Notes: a model not told the origin generated them from the letters alone. Shown: positions 53,191 to 63,423, counted from the stretch's first letter. The stretch is 64,000 nt of DNA from an uncultured Lutibacter sp. (GCF_947495725.1 NZ_CANLZZ010000005.1:248001-312000); one strand, 5' to 3'. Numbers and translations are program-made.

Positions 53191-54477
53191 ATGAAACATT
53201 TAAAAAAAATTATCTATTTACTATTAATAGCTGTTTTTGCAATAAGTTGTGAAAAAGAAAGTGACACTGTCATAGAAAATTCAGAAATGAAGACACAAGA
53301 AAATATACCTGCTTCTGATTATATTAATTTTAATAGTGATGATTTTACAACTCAGAGCAAAAAATCAAATATAAAATCTAAAACTGTTGATGAAACATCA
53401 GGAATTATTACTTATTATAATGAGGAAGACTTCCTGTTAGATACTTGTGATGACTTGATACTTGAAGATTTCGAACCAACAAATAAACAAAACTACACCA
53501 TAAGTTCTCCTCTTAATGAATTCACATCCAACAACCTATATGATCCTGGTGAGATTGTTTCAGGAGTTTCGTTTAACCTTGAAGGAGGCTATAATGAATT
53601 CTATGTAAACGAAACCAATACATCAGGAAATTTTAAAATTACAACTAATAGGTCCAGTGATTTTTTAGTTATTGACTTTACAGAAAGCTCATCTTATTAT
53701 ATTAGTTTTGAATTATTTGGCTGGAGGGGGGCAAACTATTATAATATAGTTGAATTATATGACGATGAAGGCCTTATTTATTCAAATTCATTTATGACAG
53801 TTTCGTCAAGTGAAGGATTATTTATTGGATTTATTTCCCAAACACCTATAACTAAAATAATTGTAAACAGCTCTAGTTATGAGACAATTGACAATCTAAG
53901 ATTCGGAGTTTGCAATCCAGACATTGACGAAGACGGTATTTTAAACGAAGACGACAATTGTCCAAACACACGAAACCCAGACCAAGAAGATATGGATGAA
54001 GATGGTATAGGTGATGTTTGCGATGATGATATTGATGGAGATGACATTATGAATGAATACGATAACTGTCCGTATACACCAAACAGCAACCAAGCAAATT
54101 ATGATGGAGACGATGAAGGTGATGCTTGTGATGATGATGATGATAACGATGGTGTAAAAGATTTTAGAGACAATCACCCTTTCTCAAACACAACAGAAGA
54201 CTTTTATATAAGTGGAGCAGAATGTCGCTTAGATATTGAAAACCAATTTGCGCGTAACGGTTCTACAATGATGGACGAACTAGATAGCTTAATTGAAGAC
54301 ATCAACAGCCAATACGATGGAGATAACTGGGAAGAGTTAAACCGTGATTTCTTAAGAAAACTATCTGGTATTACTTATATGTGGAGAAGAGACCGATTAA
54401 TTAGCCGAGGCGAACGTAATGATATTTTAGATTGTGCTAGAAACGCACATATACCTGGTTATTACGATATAAACTAA
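53191..54477 (+). CDS. Array lipoprotein 9
   Basis: [20 protein letters not shown] beta-sandwich; TSP3; conserved C-domain. Confidence 0.85.
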   Translation: MKHLKKIIYLLLIAVFAISCEKESDTVIENSEMKTQENIPASDYINFNSDDFTTQSKKSNIKSKTVDETSGIITYYNEEDFLLDTCDDLILEDFEPTNKQNYTISSPLNEFTSNNLYDPGEIVSGVSFNLEGGYNEFYVNETNTSGNFKITTNRSSDFLVIDFTESSSYYISFELFGWRGANYYNIVELYDDEGLIYSNSFMTVSSSEGLFIGFISQTPITKIIVNSSSYETIDNLRFGVCNPDIDEDGILNEDDNCPNTRNPDQEDMDEDGIGDVCDDDIDGDDIMNEYDNCPYTPNSNQANYDGDDEGDACDDDDDNDGVKDFRDNHPFSNTTEDFYISGAECRLDIENQFARNGSTMMDELDSLIEDINSQYDGDNWEELNRDFLRKLSGITYMWRRDRLISRGERNDILDCARNAHIPGYYDIN

Positions 54478-54500
54478 TTTGTAAACTAAAAATAAAAACT

Positions 54501-54534
54501 AAAAACCTGCTAATTATTTTAGCAGGTTTTTTTT
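54501..54534 (+). terminator. Intrinsic terminator (array type)
   Basis: AAAAACCTGCTAATTATTTTAGCAGGTTTTTTTT. Confidence 0.85.
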
Positions 54535-54578
54535 ATATTAAAATTTAATATGGACGGTAAATTGAAAGGAGATTTACA

Positions 54579-55751
54579 CTAATCTATTATTTCCAACTCA
54601 ATTAGTTCGCAATTCATATCGTTGCGCTGTAAACCATTCACTTCAAAAAGTGCGTTAAATTCTGAATTCGGATTCGGAATTTTTTTATAAAACTCTTTTA
54701 ATTGTTCTTTTGAAGTAAACATTTTTAGGGTGGCAATAACACCAATATCATGATTAGATACAAAAAATAGTGCGTAATTACCATTATCCATTTTTTGATA
54801 AGAAACCATTGCATATTCCTTGTAATTCACTTTATAAATTTGTGGCACATATTTTTTTATTCCATGAGCACTTTTAAAACTGTAACCATCAATTTCAGCC
54901 TTAAAAACCTTGCTATTCTTTAAGAAAAGCGATTTACTAGTAGTCATATACTTAGATTGACCAATATAAATTACATTTTTATCGGCGTAATCTGAAAATT
55001 GAACATCGCTTTCTAACAATAGATCAAAACTACTATTGAATTTATGAAACCATTGGTCTAAATAATGAATCCCAAATGGAGCCATTTTTGTTAGCATAGT
55101 AAAACTTGATTTCTTAAGATCTAAATTAGGGTTTTCATTTTCGTACTTTTCTAAAGTATTAGAACTAATAATATCAGGATACATTGCAAAATGAGCATTC
55201 TTTTTCGAAGTTCTATCCGAAACTATAAACTTATCGGCAATTACACAAAGTGAATTGTTTTTTGAAAGATAAGGTTTCCATAAATAAGTTGGTCTATTGT
55301 TTTTAATAATAAATACTCCTAACAAAGAAATAAGTAATAGTCCTAAAGTTATAAATAATAATTTTTTTGATATTTGAAACTTAAAATAAGATTGCTTAAA
55401 ATTACTAGCTTTTTCTTCAATATTTTGTTTAAAGCTAAGGTTGTATTGACCCTTTTCAATATGAAACATAATTGTTTCACTATCAGCAGTTTCTTCGTAA
55501 TATTCGTCTAACTTTTTACGTAGATTATAAACGTAAACTCTAACTTTACTATTCTTTTGTTCAGAGTCATAGTTTTCATTTAATAATTCAATTCCTATGG
55601 TTTGTTCTTTTACATCATTTTTAGCAATTGCTTGGTCAATTAGGTATCTTAAAATTCGAATATGAAGGGCCGATCTTTTAAATAATTTATGGGTTCTAAT
55701 CCTTTCAAATGCATTTTCAATTTCTTGGATTTCGAAATTCTTATGTGTCAT
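54579..55751 (-). CDS. ToxR/CadC-like membrane-anchored winged-helix transcriptional regulator
   Basis: N-terminal wHTH-like ...KVRVYVYNLRKKLDEYYEE...IEKGQYNLSF; one TM (LLFITLGLLLISLLGVFII); large extracytoplasmic domain. Confidence 0.75.
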   Translation of the reverse strand: MTHKNFEIQEIENAFERIRTHKLFKRSALHIRILRYLIDQAIAKNDVKEQTIGIELLNENYDSEQKNSKVRVYVYNLRKKLDEYYEETADSETIMFHIEKGQYNLSFKQNIEEKASNFKQSYFKFQISKKLLFITLGLLLISLLGVFIIKNNRPTYLWKPYLSKNNSLCVIADKFIVSDRTSKKNAHFAMYPDIISSNTLEKYENENPNLDLKKSSFTMLTKMAPFGIHYLDQWFHKFNSSFDLLLESDVQFSDYADKNVIYIGQSKYMTTSKSLFLKNSKVFKAEIDGYSFKSAHGIKKYVPQIYKVNYKEYAMVSYQKMDNGNYALFFVSNHDIGVIATLKMFTSKEQLKEFYKKIPNPNSEFNALFEVNGLQRNDMNCELIELEIID

Positions 55752-55797
55752 TACTATTTGTTAAATACATTAATATCTAGTTGTTTACGCCAGATGT

Positions 55798-55815
55798 AAC
55801 AGTTAAATAACCGTT
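55798..55815. promoter_or_regulatory. Candidate operator between the regulator and the propeller genes
   Basis: AACAGTTA-AA-TAACCGTT, near-perfect inverted repeat (7/8). Confidence 0.4.
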
Positions 55816-55918
55816 ATAATTACTGTAAATATAGTCATTTGTTATAGCTATTAGAACATTGAACACGTTTTTATTAATATTTAGAGGGTAAATTTATAGT
55901 CTAAAATTAAATCGAAAT

Positions 55919-58495
55919 ATGAAAAACATTTATTACTTACTTTTTTTAATTCCGTTTTTAGCAAATGCTCAAATGGATAATGCTTTTTTTAGAAAAATTG
56001 CGACAAAAAAAATTAGTTCAGATGCTTCTGTAGAATGGAAAAACTTTGGCCCAGGAATGTCTGGTTATAATGAAGAGTTTTGGTGTCACCCAACAGATGT
56101 AAATGTAATGTTTATGGGGCCAGATATGCACGTGAGTTATGGTTCTTGGGACAATGGAAAATCTTGGCAAACCATTAAAGATTCTGATGGTTTTGGAAAA
56201 GATTTAGAACGAGTTTTAGATATTGAGTTTTCAACTAAAAACCCTGATTTTGGACTTGCTTTAGAACGAAGAGGTAACATATTTGAAACAACTGATAGAG
56301 GAAGAACTTGGGAGTTAATCTATACAATACCGGGAGCTACAAAATTTGGAACAAATGTGCATACTCAAATTGCAATTCATCCTACAAATGATGATATTTG
56401 GTTTGTTGGCGCTGGAGATTTTTGGAATGTGAAAGACAACCATAGATCTAAAAAAAATATTCACGGAAAAAAACATCCTAGAGCAAAATACGGATACGTT
56501 TTAAAAACTACTAACCACGGAAAATCTTGGAAAAAAGTAGCAATAAATATTTCTGAAAATTTAGATGTTGCACGTATTATTTTCAATCCAAATAACCCAA
56601 AACAACTTTTTATTGCAACAAATTATGGTGTTTTTGTAAGTAATAATGAAGGTGAAGATTGGAAGCCTAGTGGAAAAGGATTACCAAATAATTTACCTCG
56701 CGATTTTACTTCGTATTACAATCCAAAAACAAAAGAATTTGTTTTGTATTTAGTTGAACAAACAATTTACGAACCAAAAGGTAAAAGTATTTCAACAAAA
56801 GGAGGTGTTTATAAAAGTACTGATAACGGAAAAAGTTGGGAAAATATTACGGGTAATTTAGGTGTAAACTTCAATAAAATTAAAGACGCTTCACACAGAA
56901 ATAATTATCATAAAGCATTGAGTTACTTTTTAGGTGAAAACTCAAAAAAACTATATCCTCAATTTCCAGAAAACACCTATTCAGGATTTAATAGAATTGT
57001 TGTAAATCCAATAAATAAAAATGAAATTTATTTAGTAGCTAATCAACGTCACGATAAAAGTTTTGGACCTGGTGATGCTTGGAAAACTGAAGATGGTGGA
57101 AAAACTTGGGTTATAATTGCACGTGCTGGTGAATATTGGTTTAATAAAAAAGATAAAGCATATTGGGAAAGTAACCAAAATCCAATTGGAGCAAACGTAG
57201 AATTTTCTCACGTAAGTCGTTCTTATGAAGAACAAAGTGAAACAAGATTTGGAAACCGTTTATTGGCAATTAATTCTGTTGGTGAAGTTTTTATTGGTGT
57301 TGGTCAACAAACGCAACGTTCTAACGATGGCGGAAGTTCTTGGCAACAAATTGATGATATTGAAACTGCGCCTGGAAGTAATGCTTGGATAGGTCGTGGT
57401 GATAGTGATTTACCAGGACGTTATATGTTACTTGAAACTGGAATAAAAGACCGATATTTATTATGTTCTGGTGAACATGGTTTATGGCAAACCGCCGATT
57501 TAGGTAATTACCCTGATAAAGATGCTGTGGCTGTAAAACAAATAGAAGGTCAAGTACACGATCATAGTGGAAATCACGGAGCACATTCAATTTCTACGGT
57601 GGCGGTTCATCCAAATGATCCTAATACTATTTATATTTTAATGTGGCGTCAAGAACACCGCGGTAAGTTTAGAAGAAGTACTGATGGCGGTAAAACTTGG
57701 GAAAATATAGCAACCATTTTTGAAGCTGATAATGGATCTTGGGAAGATTTAGGTTATCAATATTCTTTAACTGTTGACCCTGTAAATCCAGAGAATATTT
57801 ATTTCTGCGCAATTAAAAGACCAATTCAAGAAGTTGGTGGAGGAAGTAAAGGAAAATTGACTAAAGGAGGTTACGGCGTGTATCATTCACCTGATGGAGG
57901 TTATACTTGGAACCTAAAAAATAATGGATTGCCACAAAATGCAAGTGTTAGAAGAATTGTAATGCATCCAGATAATCCAAAAACGTTATATGCTTGTTTA
58001 AATAAAAGAGGAAAAAAAGACCCTTCAGGTTTATACATTTCAACTAATAAAGCCAAATCTTGGAAAAAGATGAATATTCCTTCAGAAATTGAAGGTGTAA
58101 ACAACATTTTTATTGATAGAAATACTAAAGACATGTATTTATCTGCAGGTTTTAGAACTGGTTCTATTGAAACCGGTGGAGTTTGGAAAAGCACAAACAA
58201 CGGTAAAACTTGGAAAAAATTCTTTAAAGCTCCTTATGTATGGCAAACCGAAGTTTCTCCATTAAACCCAAACTTGATTATGGTAAATGTTCCTGCTCAG
58301 GTTGAATCAAAATTTGATCAATTTAAAAATCCTGGAATTTATTTAACAAAAAACGGAGGGAAAAGTTGGGAAAAGATTAATAAAGGTATTGGACAACCAG
58401 ACAAAATGGTAGATATAAAATTTGACCCTTATAATGAAAACATTATTTGGAGTGCAGCTTGGGGAAGTGGCTGGTTTAAAGCTATTATTAAATAA
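55919..58495 (+). CDS. Secreted Asp-box (BNR) double beta-propeller, GH74/VPS10-like
   Basis: Signal peptide LANAQ; many SxDxGxTW boxes. Confidence 0.8.
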   Translation: MKNIYYLLFLIPFLANAQMDNAFFRKIATKKISSDASVEWKNFGPGMSGYNEEFWCHPTDVNVMFMGPDMHVSYGSWDNGKSWQTIKDSDGFGKDLERVLDIEFSTKNPDFGLALERRGNIFETTDRGRTWELIYTIPGATKFGTNVHTQIAIHPTNDDIWFVGAGDFWNVKDNHRSKKNIHGKKHPRAKYGYVLKTTNHGKSWKKVAINISENLDVARIIFNPNNPKQLFIATNYGVFVSNNEGEDWKPSGKGLPNNLPRDFTSYYNPKTKEFVLYLVEQTIYEPKGKSISTKGGVYKSTDNGKSWENITGNLGVNFNKIKDASHRNNYHKALSYFLGENSKKLYPQFPENTYSGFNRIVVNPINKNEIYLVANQRHDKSFGPGDAWKTEDGGKTWVIIARAGEYWFNKKDKAYWESNQNPIGANVEFSHVSRSYEEQSETRFGNRLLAINSVGEVFIGVGQQTQRSNDGGSSWQQIDDIETAPGSNAWIGRGDSDLPGRYMLLETGIKDRYLLCSGEHGLWQTADLGNYPDKDAVAVKQIEGQVHDHSGNHGAHSISTVAVHPNDPNTIYILMWRQEHRGKFRRSTDGGKTWENIATIFEADNGSWEDLGYQYSLTVDPVNPENIYFCAIKRPIQEVGGGSKGKLTKGGYGVYHSPDGGYTWNLKNNGLPQNASVRRIVMHPDNPKTLYACLNKRGKKDPSGLYISTNKAKSWKKMNIPSEIEGVNNIFIDRNTKDMYLSAGFRTGSIETGGVWKSTNNGKTWKKFFKAPYVWQTEVSPLNPNLIMVNVPAQVESKFDQFKNPGIYLTKNGGKSWEKINKGIGQPDKMVDIKFDPYNENIIWSAAWGSGWFKAIIK

Positions 58496-58501
58496 TTTAC
58501 T

Positions 58502-61180
58502 ATGAAAAAAATCAATATTCTTTTCAGTTTAGTTCTAGCCACAACATTTTTTGTTAGTTGCAATCAAGATTCAAATAAAGATAGGGAAGCTTTTTTCTCG
58601 AAGATTAGAATTGAGAGAATACAATCCGACCAATCAATTGAATGGAAAAACTTCGGCCCAGGTATGTCTGGTTATTGCGAAGAGTTTTGGTGTCATCCAA
58701 CAGATGCTAACGTTATGTTTATGGGGCCAGATATGCACGTAAGTTATGGTACTTGGGATAATGGAAAATCTTGGCAAACTATTAAAGATTCTGACGGTTT
58801 AAGTCTTGAAATGAAAAGAGTATTGGACATAGAATTTTCATTACAAAATCCTGATTTTGGAATGGCTTTAGATTGGAACGGATGGGTTTATGAAACTAAA
58901 GACAAAGGTCGTTCTTGGACTAAAACCAAAGAACTAGGAAAAAGTTATAAAGAAATTGGCATAGATCCTAACGATCCAGATTCATTTAAAAAAGGTTGGT
59001 ATTTTGAACAAGAAGGAACTCGACACAGTGAGTTAGCAGTTGACCCATCTAACGAGAATATTTGGTATGTAGGTGCTGGTGATTTTTGGAATGTAAAAAA
59101 TAATGTTAGAACCAGAAAAAACCCAAATGGAGTTGCATTTAAATATGCTTCTTATGGATATATTTATAAATCTACAGATAAAGGAAAAACTTGGAAAAAA
59201 ATAACCCAAGGCTTACCTAAAAATACCGATGTCGGAAAAATTATTGTCAACCCAAATAACAATAAAAATGTTATTATGGCTACTAATGTTGGTTTGCTTC
59301 TTAGTTTTGATGGTGGTTTATCTTGGGAAAATACATCAAAAGGATTACCAAATAACTTACCTCGAGATTTAACTTCATTTTATAATGAAAAAACAAAAGA
59401 GTTTGTACTATTTTTAGTTGAACAAACAATGTATAAACCAAAAGGTAAAAGCATTTCAACAAAAGGTGGCGTATTTAAAAGTACAGATGGAGGAAAAAAT
59501 TGGGTGAGTATTACTGGAGATTTAGGTGTTAATTTCAACAAAATAACCGATGCTTCACACCGAAATAATTATCACAAGGCATTAAGTATTTTTTTAGGTG
59601 AAAAATCAAAAGAAAAGTATCCTGAGTTTCCAAAAAACACCTATTCAGCTTTTAATAAAATAGTTGTAAATCCAACAAATAAAAACGAAATTTATTTAGT
59701 GGCTAATCAACGTCACGATAGAAGTTTTGGTCCTGGTGATGCTTGGAAAACAGAAAATGCAGGAAAAACTTGGGTAATTTGTGCACGTTCTGGTGAATAT
59801 TGGTTGAATAAAAAAGATGAATCTTATTGGATTAGTAAAGGAAATCCTATTGGAGCAAATGTAGAATTTTCACACGTAAGCAGATCTTATGAAGAACAAA
59901 ATGAAACTCGTTTTGGAAATAGATTTTTAGTAATCAATTCAAAAGGAGAAGTATTTATACAAATTGGTCAGCAAACACAACGATCTTCAGATAACGGTAA
60001 AACTTGGCAACAAATAGATGATTTTGAAACTTCTAAAGGAAGTGGAAAATGGATTGGACGTGGCGATAGTAATTTGCCAGGAAGGTTTATGCTGCACGAA
60101 ACAGGAATTAAAGGAAGAAGGTTGTTATGTAGCGGTGAACACGGTTTATGGCAAACAACAAGCTTAGATGGCTGGAAAGACAAACAAGCAGTTGCAGTAG
60201 AACAAATTGATGGACAAGTTCACGATCATAGCGGAATGCAAGGACAACATTCTACTTCAACTGTGGCGGTTCATCCTAATGATCCTAATACCATTTTTAC
60301 ATTAAGTTGGCGTCAAGAACACAGAGGGAAATTACGCAAAACTACCAATGGAGGAAAAACTTGGGAAAATATAGCAACCATTTTTGAAGCAGATAATGGA
60401 CCTTGGCAATCAGTTGCTCCTCAAAACTCACTATTAATAGATCCTAACAATCCTAAAAATATGTATTTCTGTGCTACGAGTCATAAAATTTCTGAAATTG
60501 GCGGAAGCAAAGCACAAGAATTAACCAAAGGAGGTTATGGTTTTTACCGCTCTTTTGATTGTGGTTTAACCTGGAATTTAAGTAATGAAGGGTTTCATAA
60601 AGAATTTAGTATTCGAAGAATAATAATGGATCCAGAAAATTCAGAAACCTTTTATGCTGCTTCAAATGATGACAATGGAGGTTTGTACATTTCAACAAAT
60701 AAAGGAAATAATTGGAGTAAAATTAAAATTCCTTCAGAAATAAAAGCTGTTAACAATGTATTTATTGATAGAAATACCAAAGATGTTTTTATAAGTACAG
60801 GTAGAAGAAATGGAACTTATAATGAAGGTGGTGTTTGGAGAAGTAAAAACAACGGTAAAACTTGGGAGCAAATTTTTAAAGCACCTTACGTTTGGCAAGC
60901 TGAAACCTCACCTGTTAATCCAGAATTAATAATAATTAGTGTTCCTGGTCAAATAGTTAGTAGAGCTACAGAATTTATGAATCCAGGAATTTATCTTTCA
61001 AAAGATGATGGAAAAAACTGGACTAAAATCAACAAAGGTTTAGGAAATCAAGATAAAATGGTAGATGTAAAACCAGATCCATATAACGAAAATGTTATTT
61101 GGAGTGCAGCTTGGGGTTCAGGTTGGAATATTGCTTATTTAAACGGAACAAAGGAAGGTTATTTGTCTTCTGAAAATTAA
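58502..61180 (+). CDS. Asp-box (BNR) beta-propeller lipoprotein, tandem paralogue of the preceding gene
   Basis: SpII FFVSCNQD; collinear with 55919..58495 over its length. Confidence 0.8.
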   Translation: MKKINILFSLVLATTFFVSCNQDSNKDREAFFSKIRIERIQSDQSIEWKNFGPGMSGYCEEFWCHPTDANVMFMGPDMHVSYGTWDNGKSWQTIKDSDGLSLEMKRVLDIEFSLQNPDFGMALDWNGWVYETKDKGRSWTKTKELGKSYKEIGIDPNDPDSFKKGWYFEQEGTRHSELAVDPSNENIWYVGAGDFWNVKNNVRTRKNPNGVAFKYASYGYIYKSTDKGKTWKKITQGLPKNTDVGKIIVNPNNNKNVIMATNVGLLLSFDGGLSWENTSKGLPNNLPRDLTSFYNEKTKEFVLFLVEQTMYKPKGKSISTKGGVFKSTDGGKNWVSITGDLGVNFNKITDASHRNNYHKALSIFLGEKSKEKYPEFPKNTYSAFNKIVVNPTNKNEIYLVANQRHDRSFGPGDAWKTENAGKTWVICARSGEYWLNKKDESYWISKGNPIGANVEFSHVSRSYEEQNETRFGNRFLVINSKGEVFIQIGQQTQRSSDNGKTWQQIDDFETSKGSGKWIGRGDSNLPGRFMLHETGIKGRRLLCSGEHGLWQTTSLDGWKDKQAVAVEQIDGQVHDHSGMQGQHSTSTVAVHPNDPNTIFTLSWRQEHRGKLRKTTNGGKTWENIATIFEADNGPWQSVAPQNSLLIDPNNPKNMYFCATSHKISEIGGSKAQELTKGGYGFYRSFDCGLTWNLSNEGFHKEFSIRRIIMDPENSETFYAASNDDNGGLYISTNKGNNWSKIKIPSEIKAVNNVFIDRNTKDVFISTGRRNGTYNEGGVWRSKNNGKTWEQIFKAPYVWQAETSPVNPELIIISVPGQIVSRATEFMNPGIYLSKDDGKNWTKINKGLGNQDKMVDVKPDPYNENVIWSAAWGSGWNIAYLNGTKEGYLSSEN

Positions 61181-61209
61181 TAAATATTAAAAGCTTAGAG
61201 TATAAAAAA

Positions 61210-63411
61210 ATGAACATATTATCTATTAAAAACTTAATTCTAATACTTCTAATTATTTCTCCATTTTTGGTGAAAGCTCAAGAAGTTGATTTTTCTTTTC
61301 AAAATAAGGAATTACCAATTGATGTAAGAGCGAAAATTTTGGTTTCTCAAATGACATTGGATGAAAAAATAAGTCAAATGGTACACGCTTCAGCAGCTAT
61401 TCCAAGATTAAAAGTTGCAGATTATAATTGGTGGAGTGAAGCATTACACGGTGTTGCACGTAATGGAAAAGCAACTATTTTTCCACAAGGAATTGGATTA
61501 GGTGCAACCTTTGATCCTGAATTAATAAAAGAAGTTGCATCTGCAATATCTGATGAAGCAAGAGCAAAATATTCAATTTCTCAAGCTATGGGAAATCATA
61601 GTAAATTTGCGGGACTTACTTTTTGGTCTCCAACTGTAAATTTGTACCGTGATCCTCGTTATGGTCGTGGACAAGAATCATATAGTGAAGATCCTTTTTT
61701 AATGTCTAAAATTGGAGTTGCCTTTGTAAAAGGTTTACAAGGAGATGATCCAAATTATTTAAAAACTGCAGCTTGTGCAAAACATTTTGTAATGCATTCT
61801 GGTCCTGAACACGGTAAATTAGAATTTAACGTTGAGGTTTCTAAACAAGATTTAAACGAAACTTATTTCCCAGCCTTTAAAGCTTTAGTTGAAGATGCAA
61901 AAGTAGAAGGTGTAATGACAGCTTATAATATGGTTTTTGGAAAGCCTTCTTGTACTAGTGAATTTTTAGTGAAAGAAACATTAAGAGAAAACTGGAATTT
62001 TGATGGGTATGTAACTTCAGATTGTGGAGCTATTTCAGGTGCTGCAGGAAAACAAGGATATGCAAAAACAGCTTTAGATGCTTCGGCATTGGCTTTAACT
62101 GCAGGCATAAATCTAAATTGTGGAGGTACTTATAAAAACTTAAAAAAAGCATTAGAAAAAGGATTAATTACGGAAGAATTAATCAATAAAAGAGTTATCC
62201 AATTGTTTAAAACTCGTTTCCGTTTAGGAATGTTTGATAAGCAAGAAGATGTTCCTTTTTCAAAAATTGGACCTGAAGTAATTCATTCAGAAAAGCATAT
62301 TGCATTATCTCGAGTAGCAGCACAAAAATCTATTGTTTTATTAAAAAACAAGAATAATGTATTACCACTTTCTCCTGAAATAAAAATTCCTTATGTAACA
62401 GGACCTTTCGCAAATTCAAACGATATGTTAATGGGAAGTTATTATGGCGTTAGTACAGGAATGGTAACTATTGTAGAAGGTATTACAGATGCTGTTTCTT
62501 TAGGAACTTCATTAAACTATAGAAGTGGAGCTTTGCCGTTTCAACTAAATCCAAACCCAAAAAACTGGGCGCCAAATGTAGCTGCAGAATCTGATGTTAC
62601 TATTTGTGTTGTTGGAACAACTGCAGATTTAGAAGGAGAAGGTGTTGATGCAATTGCTTCGGCTCACGGAGGTGATAAACCTAATTTAAAATTGCCAGAA
62701 AATCAGATTAAATACATTCATCAAATTATTGAAAAGAAAAAAGATAAACCTTTAATATTGGTAATTGCTAGTGGAGGTCCGGTTTCTTTAGAAGGAATTG
62801 AAGAGCATTGCGATGCTATTCTTCAAATTTGGTATCCGGGTGAGCAAGGTGGAAATGCAGTTGCTGATGTGTTGTTTGGAAAAGTATCTCCTTCAGGAAA
62901 ATTACCAATTACATTTCCTAAAAACGTAGATCAATTACCATCTTATGATGCATATTCTATGAAAGGTAGAACATATAAATATATGACTAAAGATCCAATG
63001 TTTCCTTTTGGTTATGGGTTAACATATTCGAAAACAGAATTCAGTAACTTGGTTTTAAATTCAACAAAATTGAAGAAAAAAGAAACGTTAGAAGTAACTG
63101 TAGATGTTGAGAATGTTGGGAATTTTGATATTGAAGAAGTAGTACAACTATATATATGTCCAGAAAATGTTTCAGGAGGAATTCCTTTAAAAAGTATGAA
63201 AGGATTTAGTAGAGCTTCATTAAAAAAAGGAGAAAAGAAATCAGTTTCATTTTCAATTAATCCAGAAGATTTAAAAGTTGTAAATGAGGAAGGAGAAAGA
63301 GTTTGGAGAAAAGGTAATTACAAAATAGTAGTTGGAAATGCATCACCGGGAGATTTAAGTGTAAAACTTGGAGCATCAGTTCCTCAAACAGCAATAATTC
63401 AACTGAAATAA
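61210..63411 (+). CDS. GH3-family glycoside hydrolase
   Basis: WWSEALHGVARNG; SPTVNLYRDPRYGRGQESYSEDP; AACAKHFVMHSGPEHGK; GYVTSDCGAI (nucleophile region); FPFGYGLTYS. Confidence 0.95.
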   Translation: MNILSIKNLILILLIISPFLVKAQEVDFSFQNKELPIDVRAKILVSQMTLDEKISQMVHASAAIPRLKVADYNWWSEALHGVARNGKATIFPQGIGLGATFDPELIKEVASAISDEARAKYSISQAMGNHSKFAGLTFWSPTVNLYRDPRYGRGQESYSEDPFLMSKIGVAFVKGLQGDDPNYLKTAACAKHFVMHSGPEHGKLEFNVEVSKQDLNETYFPAFKALVEDAKVEGVMTAYNMVFGKPSCTSEFLVKETLRENWNFDGYVTSDCGAISGAAGKQGYAKTALDASALALTAGINLNCGGTYKNLKKALEKGLITEELINKRVIQLFKTRFRLGMFDKQEDVPFSKIGPEVIHSEKHIALSRVAAQKSIVLLKNKNNVLPLSPEIKIPYVTGPFANSNDMLMGSYYGVSTGMVTIVEGITDAVSLGTSLNYRSGALPFQLNPNPKNWAPNVAAESDVTICVVGTTADLEGEGVDAIASAHGGDKPNLKLPENQIKYIHQIIEKKKDKPLILVIASGGPVSLEGIEEHCDAILQIWYPGEQGGNAVADVLFGKVSPSGKLPITFPKNVDQLPSYDAYSMKGRTYKYMTKDPMFPFGYGLTYSKTEFSNLVLNSTKLKKKETLEVTVDVENVGNFDIEEVVQLYICPENVSGGIPLKSMKGFSRASLKKGEKKSVSFSINPEDLKVVNEEGERVWRKGNYKIVVGNASPGDLSVKLGASVPQTAIIQLK

Positions 63412-63423
63412 AACATACATTTA

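Noticed and set aside
40107-54534. CRISPR array or phage tail/retron-type repeats as explanation of the 40-54 kb repetition
   Set aside because: Repeat unit is ~1.4-1.7 kb and protein-coding; no short regularly spaced repeats, Cas genes or RT domains
57032-60183. Minus-strand ORFs inside the propeller genes (57032, 57321, 57901, 59968)
   Set aside because: Shadow ORFs of a strongly coding plus-strand frame
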